Assembly (NCBI GenBank): GCA_018398805.1
Contig: JAGFBZ010000173.1
Coordinates: 282,745-346,744, forward strand
Direction of reading: 5' to 3'
DNA from: Hirundichthys speculiger
Lineage: Eukaryota > Chordata > Actinopteri > Beloniformes > Exocoetidae
DNA length: 64,000 nt
Shown here: piece by piece, positions 1 to 10,801 of the stretch
Layout: each line of letters opens with the position of its first letter
Position numbering within the stretch: the first letter of the stretch is position 1
The notes under the pieces: generated by a model
The model's database searches: none
Seen by the model: only the letters and a program-made list of their open reading frames with translations
Told to the model about the DNA's origin: nothing
Made by a program: the position numbers and the translations under genes

Positions 1-128
1 TCAGCTCTGGTACCACTCGTTTCAGTTCTGGTACCACTCGTTTCAGCTCTGGTACCACTCGTTTCAGCTCTGGTACCACTCGTTTCAGCTCTGGTACCAC
101 TCGTTTCAGCTCTGGTACCACTCGTTTC
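1..128. repeat. 21-bp minisatellite, six copies
   Basis: Six head-to-tail copies of a 21-bp unit (TCAGCTCTGGTACCACTCGTT, with one C-to-T variant) run from the window edge, so the array probably continues upstream. Each unit contains a KpnI-type GGTACC palindrome. The unit starts with the same TCAG-TCTGG block and has the same 21-bp length as the large array at 22112-26770, which may mean a common origin. Confidence 0.95.
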
Positions 129-240
129 AGATGTCGTTTTGGTAGCAACATTTAAAATGAGGATGTTTGGACAGATTTGATGGCCATGAATTCCATGATA
201 TCAATTAGCACCACAGGTTAGCACAAGCCTTAGCCAGCCA
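128..240 (+). repeat. Dispersed repeat fragment (3' part of TGACCACTAGGGG family)
   Basis: This stretch aligns by eye with 51545-51640: both have AGA(T/C)GTC, GGTA(G/A)C(A/G)AC, AAATGAGGA, ACAGATTTGAT and ATATCAATTA in the same order. The copy at 51.5 kb is joined to the TGACCACAAGG core, so this is probably the downstream part of the same family with the core missing. Confidence 0.55.
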
Positions 241-639
241 AGCTAAAATAGCGAACTGTGATTGAGCTAAGGAAGGCAGTGTGCCATCATGAGCCATTAG
301 CTCCGCCCACCCACAAGCCTCCAGCAGTTCAACCAATCAGAAAACACTCAAGCCAGATCTGCTGTTCCAGGAAGAGCATCTCTGCGTGATTCTTGATCTT
401 TGTCGGTCTGAAGTAATTACAGGCTCCTGGAGGGACAGTGGGCTGAAAACAGGTCTCAGACAACCGGGTCAGCAGTTAACCCTTTTCTCCAGCCCAGCCC
501 ACCAGGAACAGCAGATACCCTCCATGTGGTACGACATGTTTACGGGCTGCTGGAAACCTGTCAGGACGCCCACAAGCCACGTTTGCTAATTCAGACACAC
601 TCAGAAGTGAGCAACAGCTGTTTGTTTTGGAGAGAGTAA

Positions 640-640
<1 letters not shown>
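241..640. other. Low-copy sequence, no gene seen
   Basis: Mixed-composition sequence without a recognisable gene, RNA or repeat family. The open frame at 386-589 resembles nothing known to me and has no supporting codon pattern. Confidence 0.5.

Positions 641-689
<49 letters not shown>
641..689 (+). repeat. Homopolymer of 49 G
   Basis: An uninterrupted run of 49 guanines. It creates the polyproline stretch of a minus-strand open frame at 476-835, which is therefore an artefact. G runs of this length can form G-quadruplex structures and are hard to sequence, so the exact length is uncertain. Confidence 0.97.
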
Positions 690-690
<1 letters not shown>

Positions 691-857
691 GATGTTTTCC
701 GCCTCTTTTCGGCCCATGATTCAGATGGAGGAGCCGAGAGGAAGGGTGAGGTATTGTCTCGTGGTCGCAGAATGAACTCATTCCCCCCCTTTCGCTCGGA
801 GGGAGGGATGAATGCAGGTCAGGGTGATGTGGCATGCAGGGGCCAGATGTGGGTTTC

Positions 858-882
858 TTTTTTTTTTTTTTTTTTTTTTTTT
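858..882 (+). repeat. Homopolymer of 25 T
   Basis: An uninterrupted T25 followed by ACAGACAG. It could be the complement of a retroposon poly-A tail, but no retroposon body is recognisable beside it. The local T-run then ACAG arrangement recurs at 34544-34567. Confidence 0.9.
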
Positions 883-1607
883 ACAGACAGATTTAAAAAC
901 CACCAGCAGTTATGGAAACGATGTGTTGATCCAGAGTCTCAAAACCACAAAAATGCTGCCAACAAAGCCCTGGCGCAAACCAGACGTCTGTGACTCTGGC
1001 TGAGAAGTATGTGAGGCGGGAGCGGCCGCAGACAGCTGTGCAGCTCCTCGTCCTCGGCTCGGCGACGCCGTCACCAACTTTCAGGAGCTTTCCTTTAAAA
1101 GTGCCACGGCGGCTCCTGGCACAGTCATCCAGGCGCAGAATATTTTTACATTAAAAAGAGAAAACAATGACATCAGCGTCAGACTGCAGCTGAAGAAACG
1201 CAGCCGTTCTAACAGAGACCTGAGGGCTGAAGTGTCGCATCTCCAGCTGCATCTGTCGCAGGAAGACTTGCCTTCAGTCTGGACCACATGGCATGTTTGG
1301 TGCCGGTCCATGAGCGGAGGAAAAGCCCAGCTGGGCACGTTTCTCTCATGTTTGGGTTTAAAGGGAAGATCAGTCTGCAGCACCAGACGCTTCGGATCAT
1401 CTGCTGCTGCTGTCTGCACGAAGGTCGTTTGTCTCACGTCAAAGCAGTCATGCAACCGTTTAAAGGAACGTTCTGGAGTCAAATCAACCCCCCCGGGGCA
1501 TCGAGGCAAAGCGGTTTGGAGGTGGGATGGAAGACAGAATGAAGATGCTCCAAACCTCCGACAAGATTCAGAGATTTCATTAAACTTAAAGCAGCACAGA
1601 GGAACTT
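883..1607. other. Low-copy sequence, no gene supported
   Basis: Moderately GC-rich sequence with overlapping open frames on both strands (1081-1614 minus, 177 codons; 1232-1633 plus, 133 codons). Neither translation shows a domain, signal peptide or family resemblance I recognise. Mutually overlapping frames of similar length in GC-rich DNA are expected by chance. Confidence 0.5.
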
Positions 1608-1880
1608 TTAGCAAGTTTCAAGTCACATCCTGAGTTAGAAACTTCAGACTTCAAGTCCCTTCTAGTCCTTTTAAGTGTTCATCTTTTTCCGGTTCATTTT
1701 GATTGGCTGCACTGACACTTTAAAAAAAATAAATAAGACTTGCTTTAATCTTTGCATTTTGGGTAAAATATGAAGTGTTTTCAAGTTGAGAGGCTCAAGT
1801 TCAAGTGAAGTCACAAGTCAAGTCAGTGGTGTAAAGGTCCAAGTCAAGTCTAAAGTCATCAGATTAATGACCCGATTAAG
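1608..1880. repeat. Degenerate CAAGTC-rich repeat
   Basis: The hexamer CAAGTC or a one-base variant recurs many times (for example around 1608, 1650 and 1790-1850), interrupted by AT-rich sequence. CAAGTC-rich tracts of this kind are common in fish genomes. It runs directly into the 20-bp tandem array. Confidence 0.6.
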
Positions 1881-1978
1881 TCATGTGACCCGAGTCTCAG
1901 TCATGTGACTCGAGTCCCAGTCATGTGACCCGAGTCCCAGTCATGTGACCTGAGTCCCAGTCATGTGACCCCGAGTCG
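1881..1978. repeat. 20-bp minisatellite, five copies
   Basis: Five copies of TCATGTGACCCGAGTCCCAG with point differences. TCATGTGAC contains an E-box-like CATGTG, but nothing shows regulatory use. Confidence 0.92.
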
Positions 1979-3800
1979 ACGCCTCCGACTCCTGTTAAGC
2001 CCTTTTGTGTTGAGCTGTTTGCTCGTGGAAACAGTGGCAGCGAGAAACTCGGTCTTCAACTCTAGAAGTCTGACTTCCTGGTCTTCAGACCAGAGGGAGA
2101 CGCCGTCGTTCGGGATCAAGCGAAGCTTCCTGAAGTGTCCGGCGCGTTTTCAGCATCAGACTGCAGACGTAAAAACGTGATTCGTGGAGTCTTTAGAGGC
2201 CGTTGCAGCCGTTGTGTTTGTGTTAGCTTTGTGTTAGCTTTGTGTTAGCTTTGAGCGGCGGCTCTTCTGTGATGTGCGTCGTGTACATTTGACCTTGGAT
2301 GCTGTTTTTTACGTCGAGTCGTGTCTTTGACCGACGAGATATTCCTCCAGGTATTTCTTTTCTAGCTGTGCAGTTTTCTAGTCGTCCCAGCCTTTCTGGA
2401 AATATTTTGCCCTTTTTTTTTTAATTTTAAACAGAATATTGGGTTTACCAGAACTGGTTAAACTTGTTTATGCTCTTCAGTCGTTAAAAAAAATCCTGAA
2501 TTACAAGCACAACAAACGTTTATCCTCCTGATGAATGAATGAATGGATTAAACATGAATTAGGCTCATTTGCGTGTAGCCTGGATTAGCGTGGGGGGTTT
2601 AAAGGCTATTTATACGCCGGCACAGACGGCAGCGGCGGCGGCAGCAGCAGGAAACCTGCCGCCCCGACCAGCTGGGCGAGTTAATCCCAGGTAATCCCGT
2701 CTCCATCCCGCCTTGACCTTTATTCCACTGTTGAAACAGAAACACAGCCGTGTGTCTGTTTCAGACGTCGCCCAGTTTGATTGTATAAAATATTACGGGG
2801 GGGCGGGGCTAATGCTAAACATCTAGCTCTGGCACATATTTGCTGCGGTTTATTTAATCGTGGACTCGTACCGGTGAAATAAGAGAACGTAACCTCCTTC
2901 ACGTATCAGTCGGAGGGATTTACGAGCTGTTGCTTAATGATTAAAAAAAAAAAATGAACGTGACCCGGTGACCTTTCGGATAATCCAATAACAACGTGGA
3001 ATCCTTTGTGATCATATTATCATTAATGTTGGAGGCAGATGGCTCGGCGCCGTTGTAGCCGTGTTTCTGTTGGTGCTGTTGTTTGGGCGGCCAGAACCCC
3101 TAACCCCTAACCCTAACCCCTAACCATAACCCGGTCCTGTTGAGGTCCAGAGATCTTCAGGATCTTCAGGAGTCCACGTTCTCTTCCTCATCGTCCCACC
3201 AGCTGGAACCGCGACGCTTCGTGTCGTCCCGGGGCCAGACTGTATAAAACCAGACAAACGCTGCGCGACCTCACATTCAGGGTGGGGCAGGAGTTAGCTC
3301 CGCCCACACCTGGTTAGCCCATAAACGGGTGAATGGGTGGGACGAACATGTCCAGCCAACCTCGTGTTCATCTGAAGACGTTTGAAGATATTTCATATTT
3401 CAGGGACGGTCCATTCCTCTGTGCTTGTAGCGTCCCTGTAAAAAAAACCAAACATACCAAAAAAAAAAAACCCTTAGTGCGATGAAATAATCAGCCTTCT
3501 GGTTTAATTTACATCCAGACGGAGACGCTGAGCAGAAACGTGAAGACGGTGGTGAATTTACATCTTCAACAGCCGCTCGTCGCGCATTCATCTGGAGTGA
3601 TAACAGGCGGGCAGCATGTATGGAGCAGGAACAGACGCATGCTGGGTAATTACAATTTAACGATTCACTGGATTAGACCACACCTCCCCCATCTTGGATG
3701 AATACGGACTTGATCTATTATGAACATAAAGGATGTTCAACAAGCGTTTCCGTTATCAAAAGCAGGGCTGCTTCCCCTTCATGAGTGGAGTCATGAAGAC
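1979..3800. other. Low-copy sequence with small repeats, no gene supported
   Basis: No convincing gene. Small features: three copies of the 12-mer GTGTTAGCTTTG at about 2219-2254, a GGC/AGC-rich stretch at 2629-2650 just after a TATTTATA box-like string (2608-2615), and a short run of CCCTAA/CCCCTAA motifs at 3098-3131. The TATA-like string and CAG/GGC stretch could be promoter-like, but no transcript or reading frame supports this. Confidence 0.45.
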
Positions 3801-3814
3801 TAATCCTAACCCTA

Positions 3815-3885
<71 letters not shown>

Positions 3886-3920
3886 AAACCCTAACCCTAA
3901 CCCTAACCCTAAACCCTAAA

Positions 3921-3953
<33 letters not shown>

Positions 3954-3987
3954 CCCTAACCCTAAACCCTAAACCCTAACCCTAACC

Positions 3988-4019
<32 letters not shown>

Positions 4020-4111
4020 CTAACCCTAAACCCTAAACCCTAACCCTAACCCTAACCCTAAACCCGAACCCCGAACCCTAAACCCTAAAACCCTAAACCC
4101 TAACCCTAACC

Positions 4112-4189
<78 letters not shown>

Positions 4190-4198
4190 CCCTACCCT

Positions 4199-4230
<32 letters not shown>

Positions 4231-4272
4231 CCCTAACCCTAACCCTAACCCTAACCCTAAACCCTAAACCCC

Positions 4273-4313
<41 letters not shown>

Positions 4314-4351
4314 ACCCTAAACCCTAAACCCTAACCCTAACCCTAACCCTA
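3801..4351 (-). repeat. Interstitial telomere-like repeat (CCCTAA/CCCTAAA)
   Basis: About 550 bp made of CCCTAA units mixed with CCCTAAA and a few variants (CCCGAA, CCCTAC). CCCTAA is the C-rich strand of the vertebrate telomere repeat TTAGGG. The 7-base CCCTAAA form is interspersed throughout, so this is degenerated telomere-type DNA rather than a pure terminal array. Ordinary sequence lies on both sides. It may mark an ancient fusion, double-strand break repair, telomerase insertion, or a subtelomeric location. Confidence 0.95.
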
Positions 4352-4482
4352 GCAACGGGAACTCTGGATGGTTGTGGGTACAGCCGTGAGATGGGAACCG
4401 GATTGACACTCCAGTCTTCTTTGCAACGTTTGCTCAGTTCATTGAGGTTTTTGGACATTTGCCTTCACAGAAACTGTCTTAA

Positions 4483-5526
4483 AGTTATGGTGGGAGATCT
4501 TTTTTTGCAGCATTTTTTACAATATTGCCTGAAAACCTTTTCACATTCCCATTGCATCCACTAAAATAGAATGTTTGCAAAAAAAAAAAAAAAAAAGTTT
4601 TGGTCCGGTCTAGAGGGTGTAATCAGAGGAAAACTCTGACCATCAATGTACTGATCATCTTTACATTTATTGGCTGCCTAATATGTCCATCAAATATCAA
4701 TACTCTCCCACCCACCTCCCACCCACCCCTCCCTCCCTCCCTCAGCTCTGGCAATCAGGTGAGCAGACACAGCGTTGCTATTTGAAAGCCAGAAATCAAG
4801 TTAGCTCGCACAGATCATTTCGTTGCAACAATGGCAGAGAAGAAGACGACAACCGGCAGCAAAATCAATTGTTGAAAAAGCAACAGCCATGCGGAAGCTA
4901 GCCGAAGAACCAAACAGAACCAGAATGGTTATCGGTACGGCTTTCCAGCGCCGGCGCCAGCTAAAAAATGAAAAGGGGCTCCAGACCGACGCCAAGGTGG
5001 CCCAGTTTCTACTGGACAGGTAAGATGATGCCGTTTTGATTATATAATATTTCAACATACTGATGGGTTATGGGTATTGTAGGACTATTCACCCAGTCAG
5101 TGAGAAAATGAAAGATGATGACAAAATTATTGTCCATCGAGTGACATGACGAACATATTCCAGCATGTTTCGCTAAACTACCAACTCTGCCAGCTAGGCT
5201 ACAGTACTATGTGTGACACCGTTAGCTAGGCTGTCGTTATCCTTAATGGTGAAGACGCTATGGCTTGAAGTTAGCCAGCCAGTCTGATGCTACTTGTTGT
5301 TGGCAAATCGACTTGAGCGCTCGCGAATGCTCGTGAACTTCCGTGACCGCTCGAGGAAAGCGTGCACGTTCATGTAGTCGTGAATCGTGTGAAGGCGTGG
5401 TTTCGAGGGGTGGGCTGAAGAGGAGGAGGCGGAGCCTTTTGGGAGGAGGGAGGGAGTGTATGTTTTCAAAATCTCACTTGAGTTGGATTGCTGGAACCGT
5501 TTTTTCAAAGATCTCCCACCGTACCT
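4483..5526. mobile_element. TTAA-flanked terminal-inverted-repeat element
   Basis: The left end (AGTTATGGTGGGAGATCTTT) and the reverse complement of the right end (AGGTACGGTGGGAGATCTTT) match at 17 of 20 positions. TTAA lies immediately outside each end (4479-4482 and 5527-5530). TTAA duplications fit piggyBac; a TAA reading would fit PIF/Harbinger. The 1,044-bp interior contains the exon-like segment at 4831-5023 and an A-run (4580-4596). No transposase is visible, so the element looks non-autonomous. A related end starting TTAAAGGTAGGGTAAGC occurs at 30916. Confidence 0.7.
4831..5023 (+). pseudogene. Exon-like fragment ending at a splice donor
   Basis: Reading from ATG 4831 gives about eleven residues (MAEKKTTTGSK) before the frame breaks at the AAAA run near 4860-4864. 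The neighbouring frame is then open through RKLAEEPNR and KGLQTDAKVAQFLLDR to 5023, where GACAG|GTAAGA is a near-perfect 5' splice site. The LQTDA-VA-FLLDR motif resembles a conserved segment I recall from uncharacterised multi-exon fish proteins; this is memory, not a search. The fragment lies inside the 4483-5526 element, so it may be a transposon exon or captured host exon. The single-base frameshift suggests decay or a sequencing error. Confidence 0.45.
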
Positions 5527-5530
5527 TTAA

Positions 5531-6930
5531 GGTCCAACCAGGGCATTTTTATCCCGGTTGAGGTCTTTGGAGACCTGTGCCTTGGCACTAACCCAACCCC
5601 TAACCCCTAACCCTCCAGTTATTCCAGGCAAAGCAGGCGGGACCACCGCTCGTCTCGCTGTTCCTCGCCCTCACCCTTTCCCGAATCAGTGGGAGTTCTC
5701 ACTTCAAACCTGGAAGTTTACGCATCTTGCAAAAGAGCCCCAAACGCAGCGGTTTTGACCGATGCTGCCGACCTGAGGAAGCCAGACTTTCTCCTGGCAA
5801 CCAGATGAATTATACTTGCTGATGTCTTGTCCCAGATGTGCCGTCTCTCTGATCGTCCTGAACATTTAAGGTGCTGCTGAAGCGGTTGTCTCGGCTCCCA
5901 GCTGCTGCCCGGATCTAACCAGGGGAGTTGACCGTGGAGTCCCTAGAAGAGCCCCGCCGGTCCTTGTTTCATCTCGTCATCGCCGGTTAGCGCTCCGGAC
6001 AGTCAGCTTGGAAAGGGTCCTGGTACGACCCGAGGCAAACGTCGGACTGGAAGAGGTAGACGCAGGTTCGACGGTCCAGCTGCTGTCCTCTGGTAGCTCT
6101 GGTAGCTCTGGTAGATCTGTTGGGTCTTCGTTCATCATTCAGCTTAGAAATCGAGCCAAGTAGCGACAGACAGGCCTTGACGTTAACCGGCACAACGTTT
6201 GCATGTTACTGCCCTGACAGTCAGAAAGCAACGGTTTAAAAAGTTAACTGAGTCTGAACGTTTGCAGTCATCGTGTGAATGGGAAAGGAACCGAAAAAGG
6301 AATTTCAAACATGTTTTTGTGAAAGCAGAAGGCTTGAACCTCCGTGATACTTGCAGAAAAATCAATGTGAGACGTTGACTCTTGAACTGTCGCCTCCTCG
6401 CTCGGTCACAGTAACTTAAAGCCAGTCTGGCCTTGGAAAACCCGCGTCGATGCGCCCCACCTCGCCGTAATATCAGGGGGCGTGTCGGGTCGGGCCTTGA
6501 CACGCTGAGAGTAATCCTGCTTTAACCTGTCAGCGGGATGACAGACGTGGACGACACGAGGAGATAAGCGAGAGTGGATGAGAGAATCTGAGGGATGAGA
6601 CGTGCGTGGGGGTGGTCGGGTGCCGGTTTCCCAGCATGCTCTGGGCCACACGTGTCTATCTCAAGGCCTGCGGGTCAAATCCGTCCCGCCGCTTCGTTTT
6701 ATGTCTCCCACGACAGCGTGGAGACAATATTATACTGACAATACGATTCTGATCCGTTTTAGCGCTGCACAGGGACCAAAACTGCACGTCCCACAATGCA
6801 TCAGGATTTTTGTTTCACACATGCCTTTTCATAAATGTGCATTTTCCTGTTATTGTGTTTGAGGTCAGAGCGTCCAGTCAGGCACGGTGAGAATCCGTCA
6901 GGACGGACGGAGACAAACGTGTTGCAGTTC
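5531..6930. other. Low-copy sequence, no gene supported
   Basis: No recognisable gene. A short telomere-like string (CTAACCCAACCCCTAACCCCTAACCC) lies near 5589-5612, and GGTAGCTCT is repeated at 6092-6115. The segment near 6663-6692 (CAAGGCCTGCGGGTCAAAT then CCGTCCCGCC) resembles an eroded end of the GGCCCGCGGGCC hAT family. Confidence 0.45.
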
Positions 6931-7090
6931 CTTGAGTGACCACCAGGGTTCAGGAAGCTCCAACAGCGGGTCAATGACCTCCGTGTTAAAATCTCCATCT
7001 TTGCAGCAGAAACAAACAAACAAAACAAAACAAAACAAAACAAAACAAAAAGAAAGGAGCAGTTTTGGTCTCTGTAGTTGGACGTGGACT
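6931..7090 (+). repeat. Dispersed repeat, TGACCACTAGGGG family copy
   Basis: Contains GCAGTTCCTTGAGTGACCAC, then TCAATGACCTCCGTGTTAAA, TTGCAGCAGAAA and TTTTGGTCTCTGTAG in the same order as other copies here (19275, 33200, 36158, 51472). The family has teleost-wide abundance as I recall it. Its class (SINE or DNA element) is not decided by the sequence. An AAAAC microsatellite has expanded inside it. Confidence 0.75.
7011..7051 (+). repeat. (AAAAC)n microsatellite
   Basis: Roughly seven copies of the pentamer CAAAA, starting where the dispersed repeat reads CAGCAGAAACAAAC, so it grew from the A-rich part of that repeat. Confidence 0.9.
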
Positions 7091-7159
7091 TTTTCTCTTT
7101 TTTTTAATTTCTGATGTTGCCACTGAAACCACATTTGAAACTGGACGTCCTGCTGCAGC

Positions 7160-7880
7160 AACATTTTTCTTAAAAAAGCAACACTTTTCTCTTAAAAATG
7201 CTAATTTTCCAATATTGTATCTTTCTGTTGTGTTTTGAGTGTTTTGATGTTAGATCGCCACATTTTGCCATAAAAACCACGAATTTTGAAAAATTGCGAC
7301 TTTTTCATTGAACATTGTAATTTTTTGCAGTGAAATATCGACTTTTGTACAATTGCAACTTTTTGGACATGGAATTACATGTTGGAAAATTCCATCTAAC
7401 TTCAAACTTTCTCTCTTAAATTCAAGTATTTTTGCCGTCAAATCCCCAATTTTGCAATTTGCCAACTTTTTTCATAAAAGCAAATTTTTCTCTCAAAAAC
7501 TTGAAATTCACAAATCATAACTTTTTGATGTAAAAATCCGACTTTGTAACAAAACTGCAGATTTTATATATTATTGTAACTTTATGTCCAATGAACCCCA
7601 AATTGTCGAAAAAATTGTGAATTTTGCAAAAACATAAAAAGTGAAGCAATTTTTTTACATGAAATGTGACTTTTGTAGAATTGCACAATTTTTGTTTTAA
7701 GAATAACAGATTTTTTTTGTAATATTGCATCTCTTGCAAAATCTCACCTTTAACTTAATGATAATAATTAAAAAAAAAATCTAATATTGCAACTTGTAAA
7801 ATATTGGCTTCTTGTTGTAAAAAGCTCATTTATATTATAGAACGTCAAATTTCTTCAAATCATGATTTTTTAAAATTGAT
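7160..7880. repeat. AT-rich degenerate tandem sequence
   Basis: Strongly AT-rich stretch in which short motifs such as GCAACTTTTT, TTTTGCAA and TGTAAAAA recur at irregular spacing of about 30 bases. The pattern looks like a very diverged minisatellite. Open frames here (for example 7250-7465 and 7515-7739, minus) are low-complexity and not credible genes. Confidence 0.55.
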
Positions 7881-8029
7881 CTCAATTTTGTGTTAAAATC
7901 GGAGACCAAAGGGGGAGGAGCTTGCGTGCCAGCTGGCGTTTAGCAGGTGTCATCAGCTCCTCCAGGTGTTTCTTCTTAGAGCTTCTTCCAGATGTTCCAA
8001 CTTCTTTAAACTGCGTCGCCCGAAAATCC

Positions 8030-8430
8030 AAGATGAGCCAGTGTCTTTTTCATGAAACGATAAACTGTCTTGCTTCGACCATTTCATTCGTTTTCTGCTT
8101 TTTATCGGGAATAAACTTAGTTCATGAGACTTTGTCAATTTTTCATTTCTTTGGACATGTTGGGGTTAGTTTTTAAAAGTTTTTCTTAAATCCATCAGTT
8201 CTGAAAAATCGTCTTGCTCATAGCTACCGTTATCGTTGTTGGTAACGATGAAATGCATGATGGGAGATGTAGTTTATTATCAATATGCGCTTTAAAGTGG
8301 CGTAAGCTTATTTTAAGTCTTAAAATATTGGTTTAAAAATTTAAGCCAATAATGCCCAAGCTCTCGAGGGCCACATAAAAGGACGTGACGGGCCACATTT
8401 GGCCCGCGGGCCTTGTGTTTGACACATGTG
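8030..8430 (+). mobile_element. hAT element, 3' part only (GGCCCGCGGGCC family)
   Basis: From about 8146 this follows 34895-35342 closely (GACATGTTGGGGTTAG, AATCCATCAGTTCTGAAAA, GGGAGATGTAGTTTAT, then GGCCTTGTGTTTGACACATGTG). The right end is preserved, but the left terminal CAGGGGTGTCA is missing, so the copy is 5'-truncated. It lacks the 168-bp insert present in the 34.6-kb copy and so shows the pre-insertion state. Confidence 0.75.
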
Positions 8431-10018
8431 GTGCAGATGATGGATGGATTGGATCTAGCAGGGGAGAAAAGAAAAGAAAATCTAATTAAATAAACAAGTG
8501 GAGATGAGTTCAAGAAATCAAGAGTCCTCACAAATCTGACGTGCAAGAGTGCACACGCATGAGCGTGTTCACCGGGGCTTCGGTTGGACTGAACCTGTAA
8601 CATCCGTGAGACACGGAGGAGGCGAGGTTTTAAACGGCGTGGAGGTGGAAGGTTCGACCGGCTCCGTTTAAAGACGTCGTTTAGTTCAAGGAACATCTGG
8701 GAGGATGAAGAAAACGTGAATGAGATTTTTCCCTCCAAATCCTCAATCCTCCCGGCTGATTGGTCCTCCAGCTAACGTAGATGGGGGTCAAAGGTCAGTT
8801 TTTTTTTTTTCTTCGTCGCTGCAGCTCCTCCACGACTGTCTCTCCGTGTAACGCTTCAGTGCTTGACCCAGATCTGTGCAGATGGCGTGTCGGCGCGTTT
8901 TGTTTCACGGACACGTATGCACGCCACGGATCAGAGAGCCCGGTTCAGCCGAGGACAGGTTACCCTCCGGCACTGGAGCCGACATCAATAACGTGCAGAA
9001 CAAGTGCCGTGTGGTCACATTTAACGCGGCGCCCGCAGAGAGAAAGCTCGCGTCTACATTCCTGACATCATTTCACGTCTCAGATGAGATACAGTTCAGA
9101 AAAGAATGTAAACAGCGTTTCATCTTTCAGCCGAGCGGGAATCAGGAAAACTTCACCGTCTGCGTGTTATTATATTTTGGCTTCTGTTCTTTTGCAGACA
9201 AAACAGTCCAAAACCAACATGAGGTTCTGTTTATGTGGTGGAGTTCAAACAGAATGAAAAAAAAAAAAAGATTCGGGTCTGTTTCATGTGAGCTGGAGCT
9301 CTAAAAAGAACTGGACAAACCCTCTGTGATGTCACCAACGGTTTTCTGAGGAGTCACGTTTTTATTCTTGTTTTTTTCTTTTGTCTTTTCGTGATGCTGA
9401 CTCCGCCCAGTACCGGTTTGATCTAAAAACGGGCCGACAGGCGGAACAGCTCCCAACCAAACCTCAGTCGCCGCAGGCGAGATGTTTTAGGGTGTTTTCA
9501 CACTGGCACGATTCAGGTCGGCCCCGAGGAACTCTGGGAATGAGTGCGGTTCAGTCGGGTGTAATCTGTCCAATCGGTTCTCGTTTGTCACTGCAGAAAC
9601 ATCTGGAACTGAGCTTCTGGCTAAATGTCGACTGTTGTCTGGCGGTCCAGTGAGTTGATCTGAAAAGCCCGGCTGAGCTGTGGCGGTCCGTGTTTTAGCC
9701 CTGACGGCCCTAATTTCATATTTCCCACCAGTCGAGTTAAGATGTCGGGCGTATACGTTCCACCCTTTTCAGATTAACTAGTGCTGGGTGGTGGGGCTTC
9801 AAAGCCACTCCTTAGAAATGTGAGTGATGTCACAGCGGGCTTGTCCGGTTCTCTTTACGCAGTCTATGGTGCTGAGTCCTGACTGTCCTCCATTTGCCAG
9901 TCCGTCTGTTGTCCCTGCCCATCCAATCCGCTGGTTTCTGTTCATTTTTTAGTCTGTATTTTTGTCACATGGCCTTAGATGTTCCTTTACTTTGGATTTA
10001 GTCCATGTTGAAACATTT
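8431..10018. other. Low-copy sequence, no gene supported
   Basis: No gene recognised. Open frames at 8313-8738 (minus), 8781-9065 and 8876-9304 (plus) overlap each other and show no family features. TTTTAGGGTGTTTTCACACT at 9486-9505 resembles the start of a common fish repeat, but no second end was found. Confidence 0.45.
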
Positions 10019-10801
10019 GGGTCCTGATTGTACCCTCCCCGCTAGCCGCTAGCTGCAAATTGCGGGTTTAGGAACCTCCGCTACCCGCTAATGCAATCTT
10101 CCGCTCCCTAAAGCCGCTACCCGTTATGCCGACTCCCTTACTCACACTGTAGGTGTGGCAACGGGCGTGTCTTTAGCCCTTTCCGCAAACTCAGTATCTT
10201 GCGATCGCGGGTAGCAACCCGCATGTTGGCGCGTACAAGAGCACGTCCAAATGGCATCAGTGTGCGTCCACCTGGTCACATGTGGATGTGCACAAACGGC
10301 TCTACCTCTGGAATTAACTCTTGTATAAAAAGCGTGATTTAACCTCAGTTGAACCCCTGAGAAAATGGCAGAGATCGTCTGCTAACTCGCCAGTTAAACC
10401 ACAGATGACCAGAGCGTGTTTACTGGGAGGACACCAACTATCTGGGACTTTCAGGTAGCCGATAGGAATTGTCTGTGTGGAAATATTTATATGTATATAT
10501 CAGTGCAGAGGAGGAGGAGGAAGGAAGAGGAGGAAGCTCTACAGCAGAGTCCCAGACGAGCTGCGAACTAGAGCTGCTCTGATCTGGATGAAGAGACGCT
10601 ACATAGCGGTTAGCGGGTGGCGCAACCTGCTCTTAAAGGCAATGGCTGCTGACGCACTGATTGGTTAACAGGTGGAACGCCCTAACCACTCCCATGCATA
10701 ATGTAGCCGTTGGCGCAGGTGGGATAGCGAGTTTAGCGCCCCTCCCGCTACCCGCTATCCCTAAATAGCGGCTTTAGGAGATCTGGCGGAAGATCGGGCC
10801 C
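10019..10801. mobile_element. Terminal-inverted-repeat element, PIF/Harbinger-like
   Basis: The left end (GGGTCCTGATTGTACC) and the reverse complement of the right end (GGGCCCGATCTTCCGCC) are similar. Both flanks then carry CTAAAGCCGCTA and repeated CGCTACCCGCTA motifs in opposite orientation. Flanking bases are TTT on the left and TTA on the right, close to the TWA duplication of PIF/Harbinger. The interior frame at 10477-10668 is basic (RKRRKLYSRVPDELRTRAAL) but has no domain I recognise. Class assignment is tentative. Confidence 0.55.

Noticed and set aside
476..835. Minus-strand polyproline open frame
   Set aside because: The polyproline comes from the G49 homopolymer; the rest has no family resemblance.
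2600..2660. TATTTATA box followed by GGC/CAG repeats as a promoter
   Set aside because: No transcript, initiator or downstream coding sequence supports it; such strings are common.
6060..6085. GCAGGTTCGACGGTCC as a tRNA B box
   Set aside because: No matching A box or cloverleaf could be built around it.
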